In this document: positions 14,782-22,513 of the stretch, piece after piece | How the letters are laid out: each line of letters begins with the position of its first letter | How positions within the stretch are numbered: the stretch's first letter is position 1 | NCBI GenBank assembly: GCA_947642555.1 | Contig: CANRSX010000031.1 | Coordinates: 1 to 60,070 of the forward strand | Length of the DNA: 60,070 nt | From: an uncultured Roseburia sp. | Lineage (GTDB): Bacteria; Bacillota; Clostridia; Lachnospirales; Lachnospiraceae | Direction of reading: 5' to 3' | Program-made: the position numbers and the translations under genes | Notes under the pieces: generated by a model | Database searches by the model: none | The model's input: the letters and a program-made list of their open reading frames with translations, nothing else | What the model was told of the DNA's origin: nothing

Positions 14782-15897
14782 ATGAAAACAATGCGCGAAC
14801 TGTACGAAGAGGTGTGGGAGCGGGAGGCAGCGAAGGGCAGGGATATCCTTTCGATGCAGGAAAAGGAGCAGATGGACTGTCTGCTGCACCCGGACACGAG
14901 AGGAGAACGCCGCGGGCCGGTCAATACCTGTAAGGAGGGCGCGACGGTGTCCGGGGCGGATCTTGCCGGTGTTCTCGATGTGTTGGCGGAGCAGAAGAAA
15001 AAAGTGTACGCTCTGATTGCGCCTGCATTTATGGGACAGTTCGGAGCGGATATCAGGCCCGGGCAGATCCGCGCGGCGTTTAAGGCGGTGGGATTCTGGG
15101 GCATGGTCGAGGTGGCGGTATTTGCCGATATCCTGACCTTAAAAGAGGCGCTGGAATTTGACCGGCATGTGGTAAAACAGTCGGACTTCCAGCTGACGAG
15201 CTGCTGCTGTCCGGTGTGGATCTCCATGATCCGCAATATTTACCGCGACTTAGCGCCGCATGTGCCGGGAGCGGTCTCGCCGATGATCGCGGCGGGTCGC
15301 GCCGTAAAGCAGCTCTATCCGGGATCTGTGACGGTATTTATCGGCCCGTGTCTCGCGAAGAAAAAGGAGGCGAAGGAGCCGGATATCGCGGACGCGGTGG
15401 ATTATGTGCTGACCTTTCAGGAGACGAAGGAGTTGTTTAAGGTGACCGGGACGCGTCCGTGGCAGCTCACGGAGGACGAGAGGGAGCACTCTTCCACGCT
15501 GGGCAGAATCTATGCGAGGACCGGGGGCGTCAGCGAGGCGGTGCGCCGTACGGTGGAGCAGCTGCATCCGGGAAGGGAGATCATGGTGCGCCCCATGCAG
15601 GCGGACGGCGTGGCGGCGTGCAGAAAGATGATCGATCAGATTGAACACGGGGAAGTGACCGCGAATTTTTATGAGGGCATGGCGTGTCCGGGAGGATGCG
15701 TCGGCGGGCCGAAGGCGCTGATTGCGGCGGAGCAGGGGACAGAAAACGTCAACCGTTACGGGAGCGAGGCGGTCTACCAGACGCCGCTGGAAAATCCGTA
15801 TGTGCTGCAGCTGATCGAAAAGCTGGGCTTTTATACCGTAGAAGATTTTTTAAAGCACAGCGACCTTCTGACCAGGGATTTTTCCGGCGCGCGGTGA
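14782..15897 (+). CDS. [FeFe]-hydrogenase H-cluster domain protein, short form without ferredoxin domains
   Basis: A 371-residue protein consisting essentially of the H-cluster domain. The three H-cluster motifs are present: TSCCCP (139-144), GPCLAKKKE (188-196), MACPGGC (300-306). The first motif has three adjacent cysteines where classical enzymes have two (TSCCP). N-terminal [4Fe-4S] ferredoxin domains are missing, so electrons must come from a separate partner. It could be a sensory or low-activity hydrogenase of a non-A group. No hydrogenase maturation genes lie in the window. A second hydrogenase with ferredoxin domains is at 35527. Confidence 0.85.
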   Translation: MKTMRELYEEVWEREAAKGRDILSMQEKEQMDCLLHPDTRGERRGPVNTCKEGATVSGADLAGVLDVLAEQKKKVYALIAPAFMGQFGADIRPGQIRAAFKAVGFWGMVEVAVFADILTLKEALEFDRHVVKQSDFQLTSCCCPVWISMIRNIYRDLAPHVPGAVSPMIAAGRAVKQLYPGSVTVFIGPCLAKKKEAKEPDIADAVDYVLTFQETKELFKVTGTRPWQLTEDEREHSSTLGRIYARTGGVSEAVRRTVEQLHPGREIMVRPMQADGVAACRKMIDQIEHGEVTANFYEGMACPGGCVGGPKALIAAEQGTENVNRYGSEAVYQTPLENPYVLQLIEKLGFYTVEDFLKHSDLLTRDFSGAR

Positions 15898-15929
15898 AAG
15901 GAAGCGGGCGTCGGATGCCGGCCCGTGGG

Positions 15930-15958
15930 TTTACAGGAAAAGAAAAGTCTGATATAGT
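15930..15958 (+). promoter_or_regulatory. Promoter of rRNA methyltransferase gene
   Basis: TTTACA (15930-15935), 17-nt spacer, TATAGT (15953-15958), 53 nt before the start codon. Confidence 0.65.
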
Positions 15959-16010
15959 AAGCGGTGAGTGACAAAACGAAGATCCCACGTCGGCCGGGAG
16001 GAGACAAAAG

Positions 16011-17444
16011 ATGCTTCCAGAGGAATTTCTGAAAAGGATGGAAGAGATGCTGAAGGAGGAATATCCGGCATTTCTGGCAGAATATGAAAAAGAGCATATG
16101 CATGCGCTGCGCGTCAATCCGCTGAAGACAGATGTCGGCGGGTTTCTGCGGCGTTCGCCCTTTGCGCTGAAACCCGTCCCATGGGCATCGGCAGGATATT
16201 ATTATGGAAGCGGGGACGCGCCGGGAAAGCATCCGTATCATGAGGCCGGGGTGTATTATATCCAGGAGCCCAGCGCTATGGCGCCTGCGGAGTATCTCAT
16301 GCAGCCATTTACGGACGCCGGTATCGCGATGGAAGAGGAGCGGATTCTGGATCTGTGTGCGGCGCCCGGGGGCAAGAGCACGCAGATTGCGGCAGCGATG
16401 CGCGGGAGGGGGCTTCTGGTCAGCAATGAGATCCATCCGGCGCGGGCGAAGATCCTCTCGGAAAATATGGAGCGGATGGGCATTACAAATGCTCTGGTGA
16501 CAAACGAGAGCCCGCAGCGGCTCGCGGAGCATTCCGGCAGATCCTTTACCCGGATTCTGGTGGATGCGCCCTGCTCCGGGGAGGGAATGTTCCGGAAAAA
16601 CGATGCGGCCTGCGGGGAGTGGAGCAGAGAGCAGGTGGAAGCCTGCGCCGCGAGACAGGATGAGATCCTCGCATGCGCGGCGTCCATGCTGCTTTCCGGG
16701 GGACGGCTTGTCTATTCGACCTGCACCTTTGCACCGCAGGAAAATGAAGGGACGATTCAGCGATTTCTGAAGCAGCACCCGGATTTTTACATAGAGCATG
16801 CCGAAAAATACGAAGGAATGTCGGACGGTGTGCCGGCGTGGGGCGGGGAACGGGAAGCGGAGGAGCGCCTGAGCGATACCATCCGCCTCTGGCCGCACCG
16901 GATTGCCGGGGAAGGGCATTACCTGGCGGTTCTTCGCAGGGAGGGAAGCCTTTCCGACATGCCAGGCGGATGCTTTCGTGTGCAGCCCGGGATCCGTCAG
17001 AGGGAGGCAAGGCAGCCGGGCGGAGGCTTCGCAGGATATCTGGCGTTTGCCGCGGAGTATCTCGCCGGCAGTCATGCAGCCGCGGAAAATCCGGAACGCT
17101 GTCTGTTCTTCGGCGACCAGCTCTATCTTATGCCGGACCAGATGCCGCGGATCGCGGGATTAAAGGTGCTGCGCCCGGGCCTTCATCTGGGGACGGTAAA
17201 AAAGAACCGGTTTGAGCCGTCGCATGCGCTTGCGCATGTGCTGACGGGCAGCGATGTGCGGTTCGCAAAGGAGCTTCCCTCAGACGGTGATCAGATCCGC
17301 AGATATCTTGCGGGGGAGGCAGTTGCCTGCGACGGCCCGAAGGGATGGACGCTCGTTCTGACGGACGGCTACAGCCTGGGCTGGGGAAAGGTTTCCGGGG
17401 GAATCTTAAAGAATCATTATCCGAAAGGGCTTCGGATTGTCTGA
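16011..17444 (+). CDS. RsmB/NOP family rRNA cytosine-C5 methyltransferase (RsmF-like)
   Basis: A 477-residue SAM-dependent RNA m5C methyltransferase. The SAM loop DLCAAPGGKSTQ, the motif IV cysteine in DAPCSGEGMFRK and the catalytic cysteine in YSTCTFAPQENEG are intact. The C-terminal 130 residues resemble the PUA-like RNA-binding region of RsmF-type enzymes. It acts on ribosomal RNA (rRNA position not readable here). It has its own promoter and terminator, so it is monocistronic. Confidence 0.92.
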   Translation: MLPEEFLKRMEEMLKEEYPAFLAEYEKEHMHALRVNPLKTDVGGFLRRSPFALKPVPWASAGYYYGSGDAPGKHPYHEAGVYYIQEPSAMAPAEYLMQPFTDAGIAMEEERILDLCAAPGGKSTQIAAAMRGRGLLVSNEIHPARAKILSENMERMGITNALVTNESPQRLAEHSGRSFTRILVDAPCSGEGMFRKNDAACGEWSREQVEACAARQDEILACAASMLLSGGRLVYSTCTFAPQENEGTIQRFLKQHPDFYIEHAEKYEGMSDGVPAWGGEREAEERLSDTIRLWPHRIAGEGHYLAVLRREGSLSDMPGGCFRVQPGIRQREARQPGGGFAGYLAFAAEYLAGSHAAAENPERCLFFGDQLYLMPDQMPRIAGLKVLRPGLHLGTVKKNRFEPSHALAHVLTGSDVRFAKELPSDGDQIRRYLAGEAVACDGPKGWTLVLTDGYSLGWGKVSGGILKNHYPKGLRIV

Positions 17445-17489
17445 TGAACCAGAAAATATGTGTCGAATGATGTTGAAGAATAACGACAG

Positions 17490-17522
17490 AGAGCGTGGAA
17501 ATGAAAAAGTACGCTTTTTTTT
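17490..17522 (+). terminator. Terminator of rRNA methyltransferase gene
   Basis: A 7-bp stem AGAGCGT (17490-17496) / ACGCTTT (17511-17517) running into a T8 tract. Confidence 0.75.
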
Positions 17523-17611
17523 CCGACAAATGGGGAAGGATGGGTTATAATGTCGGGTAGGAATCATGATAATGGATATCTGTCTTAAGCTTTGCGGGAA
17601 GGATGAGTGCT

Positions 17612-18697
17612 ATGCGAGAAAAAACAGTCATGCTCGTGGTGGATGATATGGAAGTGAACCGCAAAGCATTGCGGTCGATCTTTGAAAATGAATATGAGGT
17701 ACTCGAGGCTGCGGACGGCGAAGAGGCGCTTGGGATCCTCGGAAAAAGGCAGGTTGATATTGTAATTCTTGATATCGTGATGCCCGGTCTTGACGGGGCG
17801 GGGGTGCTCAGAAGGATGAGGGCGGATCATGCCCTGCGGGAGATTCCGGTGCTTGTCAAAACTGCGGTGGACGAAAACATGGAAGCAATGATGCTGGAGC
17901 GGGGAGCGGATGATTTTATCTTTTCGCCGTATGAGCCGGCGGTTGTGATGTATCGCGTGAGAAATCTCATGCAGCGGTATCGGTTCCGCAAGGCTTTGTA
18001 CGGACAGGAAGAATCGGAGCATCAGAAAAAAAGACTGACAGAGGAGGAATGTGTGAGACAGGTTTCAGAGGAGATCATAAGAGAGGGACAGGCGCTGCTG
18101 GAATGCTGTGGGAATGAAACGGATGAGGAAAACTGGAACATGGTGCGCATGCGGGCTGCGAGGATCCTTGCCCTTGCGAGGCGGATGAGCGAGGCTTCCC
18201 CGCCGGATGGGTCCGCGAAAACGGTGGCGGAGTATGTGGCTTCCGGGTCAGAGTGGAGAAGAGAAGTGTTCGTGAGGGAAAAACGGACGCTTGACGGCTT
18301 AAGGGTATTGCTGTTAGATGATAACGAGCTGACCAGGAGCTATCACCAGTCGATGCTGGCACGTCTCGGCGTGCGCTGCTGTCATACGGCAAACGGAGCG
18401 GATACCATGCACGAGCTGAAACAGGCGCAGATGCTCGAGGACGGTTATGACATCATTTTGATCAGCTGGAGTATGACGGAGGCGCCCGGGGTGGTGAGGG
18501 AGATCCGGAATGTCTTTGCCGAGGGCGATATTTTTATCGTGGGAATCACGGGGGCGCAGGAAAATGAGGAGGCGCAGATGCTCGCCTCCGGCGTGGATTA
18601 TATTCTTGAAAAACCAGTTTACCAGGCGGTTCTGTACCGGTTTCTGACCGATGTCTGCGGGGGAATCCTGCAAAGGAAAAGAAGCGTGGATGCATAG
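17612..18697 (+). CDS. Double receiver-domain (REC-linker-REC) response regulator
   Basis: A 361-residue protein with two CheY-like receiver domains and no DNA-binding output. REC1 (about 5-125) has the acidic pair D11-D12 and phospho-acceptor D54 (ILDIVMPG), but its usual KPF lysine is replaced (FIFSPYEP). A helical linker follows (about 130-220). REC2 (about 228-350) keeps the DD pair and the EKPV lysine, but the acceptor Asp position is S285 (IILISWSM), so it cannot be phosphorylated normally. ATG at 17603 abuts GGGAAGG; 17612 is better spaced. No kinase gene is adjacent. A signalling or docking role is inferred. Confidence 0.85.
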   Translation: MREKTVMLVVDDMEVNRKALRSIFENEYEVLEAADGEEALGILGKRQVDIVILDIVMPGLDGAGVLRRMRADHALREIPVLVKTAVDENMEAMMLERGADDFIFSPYEPAVVMYRVRNLMQRYRFRKALYGQEESEHQKKRLTEEECVRQVSEEIIREGQALLECCGNETDEENWNMVRMRAARILALARRMSEASPPDGSAKTVAEYVASGSEWRREVFVREKRTLDGLRVLLLDDNELTRSYHQSMLARLGVRCCHTANGADTMHELKQAQMLEDGYDIILISWSMTEAPGVVREIRNVFAEGDIFIVGITGAQENEEAQMLASGVDYILEKPVYQAVLYRFLTDVCGGILQRKRSVDA

Positions 18698-18712
18698 CCA
18701 GAATAAGCTGCG

Positions 18713-18745
18713 GCGGACAGAAAGAAATTTTTGTCCGCTTTTTTT
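18713..18745 (+). terminator. Terminator of double-receiver gene
   Basis: A 7-bp stem GCGGACA (18713-18719) / TGTCCGC (18732-18738) followed by seven T. Confidence 0.85.
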
Positions 18746-18753
18746 ATGTTCAG

Positions 18754-18783
18754 TGAAACTTTTCTGGTCCGCACAGGATCTAA
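18754..18783 (+). promoter_or_regulatory. Candidate ECF-sigma autoregulatory promoter
   Basis: TGAAACTTTT at 18754-18763 matches the -35 element used by SigV/SigX/SigW-type ECF factors (TGAAAC). A 16-nt spacer leads to GGATCTAA (18776-18783). It precedes the sigma gene by 36 nt. The -10 part is not a textbook match, so the call is tentative. Confidence 0.5.
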
Positions 18784-18819
18784 TCATCAGAACAGAACAA
18801 AGGAGGTGCAGAAAAGCAG

Positions 18820-19341
18820 ATGTTTTTCCCGGGAAAAGAAACAAAAGAACAGAAGGTGGAACGGATTCTTCTTGAAAATTATAACCGGTACTACCGGCTT
18901 GCATACAGCTATGTGAATAACGATGCGGACGCGGGGGATATTGTACAGAACGGCGCATATAAGGCGATTAAAAACAGCGCTTCCCTGAAAAAGGAGGAGT
19001 ATGCGTCGACCTGGCTGTACCGGATTATGCTAAACGAGATCTACCGCTTTTTAAGGGAGAAGCCGATGGTTTCGCTGGAAGAGACGGAGGAGAGAGGAAG
19101 GGAAGACAGCTATGAAAATATAGACTTAAAGCGCGCGCTCGATGCGATGCCGCAGGCGGACCGGACGGTGATTGTGCTGAAGTATTTTGAGGAGCTGACG
19201 CTCGCGCAGATCGCGGAGGTGACGGATGAAAATATCAATACCATCAAGAGCCGCCTTTACCGCGGGTTAAAAAAATTAAGGCTTGAGCTGTCGGACAAAT
19301 GGCAGTGGGAAGAAGTACCGGAGAAGACAATTGTCGTATAA
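18820..19341 (+). CDS. sigV: ECF RNA polymerase sigma factor (SigV-like)
   Basis: A 173-residue ECF sigma factor with region 2 (about 18-85, DADAGDIVQNGAYKAIKN and ASTWLYRIMLNEIYRFLR) and region 4 (about 115-165, RTVIVLKYFEELTLAQIAEVTDENINTIKSRLYRGLKKL). The following gene encodes an RsiV-like anti-sigma factor, which makes SigV the closest known type. In B. subtilis SigV is released from RsiV by lysozyme binding and drives cell-wall modification genes; no such target (oatA, dlt) is adjacent here. A TGAAAC box upstream suggests autoregulation. The ribosome-binding site AAAGGAGGTG lies about 12 nt from ATG 18820. Confidence 0.85.
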   Translation: MFFPGKETKEQKVERILLENYNRYYRLAYSYVNNDADAGDIVQNGAYKAIKNSASLKKEEYASTWLYRIMLNEIYRFLREKPMVSLEETEERGREDSYENIDLKRALDAMPQADRTVIVLKYFEELTLAQIAEVTDENINTIKSRLYRGLKKLRLELSDKWQWEEVPEKTIVV

Positions 19342-19352
19342 GGAGGAGCGGA

Positions 19353-20324
19353 ATGGAAGGAAAGCGCGAAGACTATGAAAAGCTGGAAAAGCTGAGAGAA
19401 CAGTATGAGAAGCATCAGATGACAGAACATCAGAAGGAAGCATTCAGGAGGAGCATTATGAAGGCAAAGAGAGAAAACAGACAAAAGAGACAAAAAACCT
19501 GGCAGAAGACGTTTGCAGCGGCAGCGGCGGCGATCGCGCTGTTTATACTGCTGCCGAACCTGTCGCCGGAGATCGCGTACGCGATGAGCAATCTCCCGCT
19601 GGTGGGAGGGATTGTAAAGGTTGTGACCTTCCGCGATTACCAGTATGAGACAGACCGTCACAATGCGGATATCACGGTGCCGGAGCTGACGCTTTCGGAG
19701 ACGGAAGGGGAGAACGGCGCATCGGGCGGCGGATCCGCGGCGGGTGATGCGGCGGGCACAGAGCAGGCGGCGTCCTCTGAAAAGGAAGAGCGGCTTCAGA
19801 AGACAACGGATGAGATCAACGAGGAGATCCGGCAGATCACGGATGAGATCATTGCGGAATTTGAGGCGGCGGCAGCGGATGAGGAAGGCTATCAGGATGT
19901 CATGGTCAAGAGCGAGATCCTGGCGACGGCCGACGATTACTTTACCTTAAAGCTGATCTGCTACCAGGCGTCCGGCAGCGGCGCGGAGTGGGATTATTTC
20001 TATACGATTGACCTGAATACAGGGGAACGCCTTGCGCTCGCGGACCTGTTTGCGGACGGGGCGGATTATATCACCCCGGTCAGCGAAAACATTAAAGAGC
20101 AGATGAAAGCGCAGATGGCTGCGGACGAGATGGTGGCGTACTGGGTGGATAATGAGGATGTGCCGGAATGGAACTTTGAGCGGATCACGGACGAGACGTC
20201 CTTTTATCTGAATCAGGACGGAAACCTTGTCATCTGCTTCAACGAGGGGGACGTCGCGCCGATGTATATGGGCTGCGTGGAATTTGTCATCCCAGACGAG
20301 GTGATCGGGGATATCCGGAAGTAG
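19353..20324 (+). CDS. rsiV: RsiV-like membrane anti-sigma factor (DUF3298 domain)
   Basis: A 323-residue protein. A charged cytosolic N terminus (1-50) precedes one membrane helix (about 54-69) and an extracytoplasmic part. This has a disordered Gly/Ala/Glu-rich stalk with a helical segment (about 110-180) and a C-terminal DUF3298/RsiV domain (about 200-320). In RsiV this domain binds lysozyme and triggers regulated proteolysis. The start is fixed by AGGAGG at 19341-19346, 11 nt after the sigma stop; an in-frame upstream reading from 19299 is not needed. The stalk seems longer than in B. subtilis RsiV. Ligand here is inferred, not shown. Confidence 0.82.
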   Translation: MEGKREDYEKLEKLREQYEKHQMTEHQKEAFRRSIMKAKRENRQKRQKTWQKTFAAAAAAIALFILLPNLSPEIAYAMSNLPLVGGIVKVVTFRDYQYETDRHNADITVPELTLSETEGENGASGGGSAAGDAAGTEQAASSEKEERLQKTTDEINEEIRQITDEIIAEFEAAAADEEGYQDVMVKSEILATADDYFTLKLICYQASGSGAEWDYFYTIDLNTGERLALADLFADGADYITPVSENIKEQMKAQMAADEMVAYWVDNEDVPEWNFERITDETSFYLNQDGNLVICFNEGDVAPMYMGCVEFVIPDEVIGDIRK

Positions 20325-20450
20325 CGGAACGGGCTGCTGAACGAAACTTCGCCCGCCGGCAGAAAAAAGACTGTCATTTTCCGGCTCTGTGAGGTAAAAT
20401 GGAGTGGAGAGAGACAGGCCGGATCTGCCGGCCGGGACGGAGGATGTGAC

Positions 20451-21023
20451 ATGAAGATCTATGATATTTCCCAGGAATTGTTTTCCTGTGTGGTGTTTCC
20501 CGGGGATCCGGCTCCAAAAAAGGATACCGTGCTTTCCATCGAAAATGGCGACAACTGTAATCTGACCAGCCTTTCGATGTGCGCGCACAACGGGACGCAT
20601 GTGGACGCGCCGTATCATTTTTACCGGGACGGCAGGACGATCGACGCGCTGGAGTTAGAGAAGGTGATCGGCACGGCGCAGGTGGTCTCCTTTGACGGGG
20701 AGCTCACCGCGGCGGATGTGAGGCGGCTTCTCATGCCGGATACAAAGCGGGTGCTCTTTCGCGGCCGGACCGTGATCACCCTGGATGCCGCAGAGGAGTT
20801 AAACCGCCGGGAAATCTGGCTGGTGGGCGTGGAATCGCAGACCGTGGGGCCGGAGGATGCCCCGCAGGAGGTCCATTTCGAGCTGCTCGGACAGGAGGTC
20901 GTGCTCTTAGAGGGGATCCGCCTGAACGGGGTGCCGGAGGGGACGTACCTGCTAAACGCCGCGCCGGTGAATCTGGGCGGAGCGGACGGAGCGCCCTGCC
21001 GGGCGGTGCTGCTGGAGCTTTAG
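20451..21023 (+). CDS. Cyclase family protein (kynurenine formamidase-like)
   Basis: A 190-residue metal-dependent hydrolase of the cyclase/kynurenine formamidase family. The metal-binding signature HNGTHVDAPYH (46-56) is intact, as are the DISQEL opening and the WLVGVESQTV strand. Family members hydrolyse N-formylkynurenine or related amides; no tryptophan-degradation genes are near, so the substrate is open. It is shorter than typical members (about 210). Its last codons form part of an imperfect tandem duplication with the downstream spacer. Confidence 0.88.
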   Translation: MKIYDISQELFSCVVFPGDPAPKKDTVLSIENGDNCNLTSLSMCAHNGTHVDAPYHFYRDGRTIDALELEKVIGTAQVVSFDGELTAADVRRLLMPDTKRVLFRGRTVITLDAAEELNRREIWLVGVESQTVGPEDAPQEVHFELLGQEVVLLEGIRLNGVPEGTYLLNAAPVNLGGADGAPCRAVLLEL

Positions 21024-21058
21024 AACACCCTGCCGGGCGGTGCTGCCGGGGCTTTGAG
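20994..21058 (+). repeat. Imperfect 34-nt direct duplication at gene end
   Basis: The segment from 20994 (CCCTGCCGGGCGGTGCTGC) to the stop at 21023 is repeated from 21028 with a few substitutions (CCCTGCCGGGCGGTGCTGC again, then CGGGGCTTTGA). Period is 34 nt. Confidence 0.8.
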
Positions 21059-21090
21059 CACGGTCGTGAAATTATCATGGAGGAAGAGAT

Positions 21091-21315
21091 ATGTTTGGGA
21101 AAACCAGTAAGAAGAAAAAACCAGAACCGCTGTCCTACGACCCGGCGACCCACCGGCCGGTGTTAAAATGCAGCATCTGTAACGGCGAGCAGGTGGCAGG
21201 GATCCAGGAGCGGTCCACCGGAAAGGTGGAGGAGATCATGTTCATCCGGGATCGGAAGGATCTGGAAATGTTTTATGCGATGTGTGGGACGATGGATGTA
21301 GAGAAGATTTACTAG
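21091..21315 (+). CDS. Small hypothetical protein with CxxC motif
   Basis: A 74-residue basic/acidic mixed protein. It starts with a lysine-rich segment and carries CSICNGEQVAG (28-38) and a helical end (RDRKDLEMFYAMCG). Similar short proteins are widespread in Lachnospiraceae, sometimes annotated as aspartate dehydrogenase without any visible basis, and the sequence is far too short for that enzyme. Upstream AGGAAGAGAT is its probable ribosome-binding site. Function unknown. Confidence 0.65.
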   Translation: MFGKTSKKKKPEPLSYDPATHRPVLKCSICNGEQVAGIQERSTGKVEEIMFIRDRKDLEMFYAMCGTMDVEKIY

Positions 21316-21353
21316 CAGAGCGGGTATCCTCATAAATAGGGATAAAAGATGCC

Positions 21354-21421
21354 GCAATATTGCAAAAATATTGCAAAAAGTGAATAAATGCATTTACAAA
21401 AAGCCCTTTCTATGTTAGAAT
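21354..21421 (+). promoter_or_regulatory. Promoter with upstream TATTGCAA repeats
   Basis: TTTACA (21393-21398), 17-nt spacer, TAGAAT (21416-21421). Upstream lie a perfect palindrome GCAATATTGC (21354-21363) and two copies of AATATTGCAAAAA at 21356 and 21367, offset by 11 nt, one helical turn. They look like a regulator site for the AT-rich islet. Confidence 0.55.
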
Positions 21422-21463
21422 TATTAAACTGTAGTTGGATCAGGAAAGAAAAGGGGAAACACT

Positions 21464-21676
21464 ATGAGTGCTCAATTTGAACAATATAGATTTGATGAAG
21501 ATGCACTTCGCGAGATGGATAATTTTAAAAAGGATTTTATGTCAAATCGATATAAAAAGGATACATCTGAAAATAAAGGTCCAAATTATAAAAAAATGAT
21601 CTTATTGGAGGATCAAAAGGCGTTTGAAGAATATTTGGATGATGCTGATTCACAAGACTTCTTAGATTTGAATTGA
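21464..21676 (+). CDS. Short hypothetical protein in AT-rich islet
   Basis: A 70-residue acidic, hydrophilic protein, unrecognised, with no cysteine or membrane segment. It has its own promoter (21393-21421), a good AAAGGGGAAA ribosome-binding region and a terminator right after the stop (21684-21711), which argues that it is real and monocistronic. Base composition is clearly AT-rich compared with the genes on either side, so transfer is likely. Confidence 0.6.
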   Translation: MSAQFEQYRFDEDALREMDNFKKDFMSNRYKKDTSENKGPNYKKMILLEDQKAFEEYLDDADSQDFLDLN

Positions 21677-21683
21677 CAAATGT

Positions 21684-21711
21684 GAGTCTGACTATTAGTC
21701 AGGCTCTTTTT
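21684..21711 (+). terminator. Terminator after 70-residue gene
   Basis: A 9-bp stem GAGTCTGAC (21684-21692) / GTCAGGCTC (21698-21706), loop TATTA, then five T. Confidence 0.88.
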
Positions 21712-21752
21712 GACTTTAATGAATTATTATAAATAGCAGGAGAAAGTTTCGT

Positions 21753-22295
21753 ATGGGAACAAAAGAAGGTCAGGGGTATGAAACAGAGTACGATTATATT
21801 TTGGATTATTATACAATCGAGGATTTACAGGAGCGCTTTGGAGTCTGGTATTCGGATGCCAGAAAGTTTATTGAGAAAAAAGGACTTTCTGATTGTGCAC
21901 AGATTAATAGCAGACGTTTAGGATATGCTGTTTGTGATTACTTTGCAGATATGATAAGGATGAAAGAGTTTCATGGAATAGATCATGCTAATCTGAATAA
22001 GGTGTATGCATACAGCAGCTATTGGTTTTTGCGTCGTCAGCCAATTCAATTGGTTTCAAATGTGGAAAAAGATACAGATTTGTATATAAATGAGCTTTTT
22101 ATTGTGAATAATCTGGTGGCGAAAATGAAATGGCATTGTTCACATAAAGATATTATTCAAAAAAAGACACTTTTAGAAATGGCAAATTTGTGGTTTTATA
22201 ATTTTAAATTCAGAGTTTTTACGGCCCAGTCTTTAGAGATGGCAATCAGCAGTTTTTTTACAGCGAATGGGAATAGGAGTACATTGAAAAAATGA
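21753..22295 (+). CDS. Hypothetical protein, AT-rich islet
   Basis: A 180-residue cytosolic protein, unrecognised. Notable segments are YEYDYILDYYTIEDL-like aromatic/acidic opening, an RFGVWYSDARKFIE segment that could be a helix-turn-helix-like helix pair, and YWFLRRQPIQL in the middle. It carries no signal peptide. It overlaps the next ORF by 4 nt (ATGA), so translation is coupled. It may be the antitoxin-like or regulatory part of a small system whose other half is degraded, but this rests on the arrangement only. Codon use is AT-rich. Confidence 0.6.
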   Translation: MGTKEGQGYETEYDYILDYYTIEDLQERFGVWYSDARKFIEKKGLSDCAQINSRRLGYAVCDYFADMIRMKEFHGIDHANLNKVYAYSSYWFLRRQPIQLVSNVEKDTDLYINELFIVNNLVAKMKWHCSHKDIIQKKTLLEMANLWFYNFKFRVFTAQSLEMAISSFFTANGNRSTLKK

Positions 22296-22513
22296 TAAAT
22301 CAGCAGTCTTTTTTTAAGAAATATAAAAATGAAGAGATGTTTTTTCAATCAGGGTTATCGTGGGATACATTGATGGATATTGAACAGGATTATGATTCAA
22401 AACGGGAGGATTTTAAGAGAATTGCCGCAGATTATGTAAATGAAATTGGTAATTTGCCACATGTTCATTCCGTTAAATTTCGAATAAAGGATACAGAACA
22501 TCTTAGTGTATAA
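22292..22513 (+). CDS. N-terminal fragment resembling RelA/SpoT-type alarmone synthetase
   Basis: A 73-residue ORF. Its pattern SGLSWDTLMDIEQDY ... IAADYVNEI ... VHSVKFRIKDTEHL resembles the opening of small RelA/SpoT-domain (SAS/toxSAS-type) proteins, which normally continue with an EKIIRK-like stretch and the catalytic synthetase core. Here the frame stops right after the DTEHL segment, so the catalytic part is missing. It overlaps both neighbours (4 nt and 8 nt). Most likely a truncated gene; a free-standing small protein is possible. The similarity is from memory of the family, not a search. Confidence 0.5.
   Translation: MINQQSFFKKYKNEEMFFQSGLSWDTLMDIEQDYDSKREDFKRIAADYVNEIGNLPHVHSVKFRIKDTEHLSV

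Noticed and set aside
15831..17075. 414-residue minus-strand ORF
   Set aside because: It is the antisense of the rRNA methyltransferase, which has clear catalytic motifs; the antisense product is Arg/His/Pro-rich with no domain, as expected for GC-rich shadow frames.
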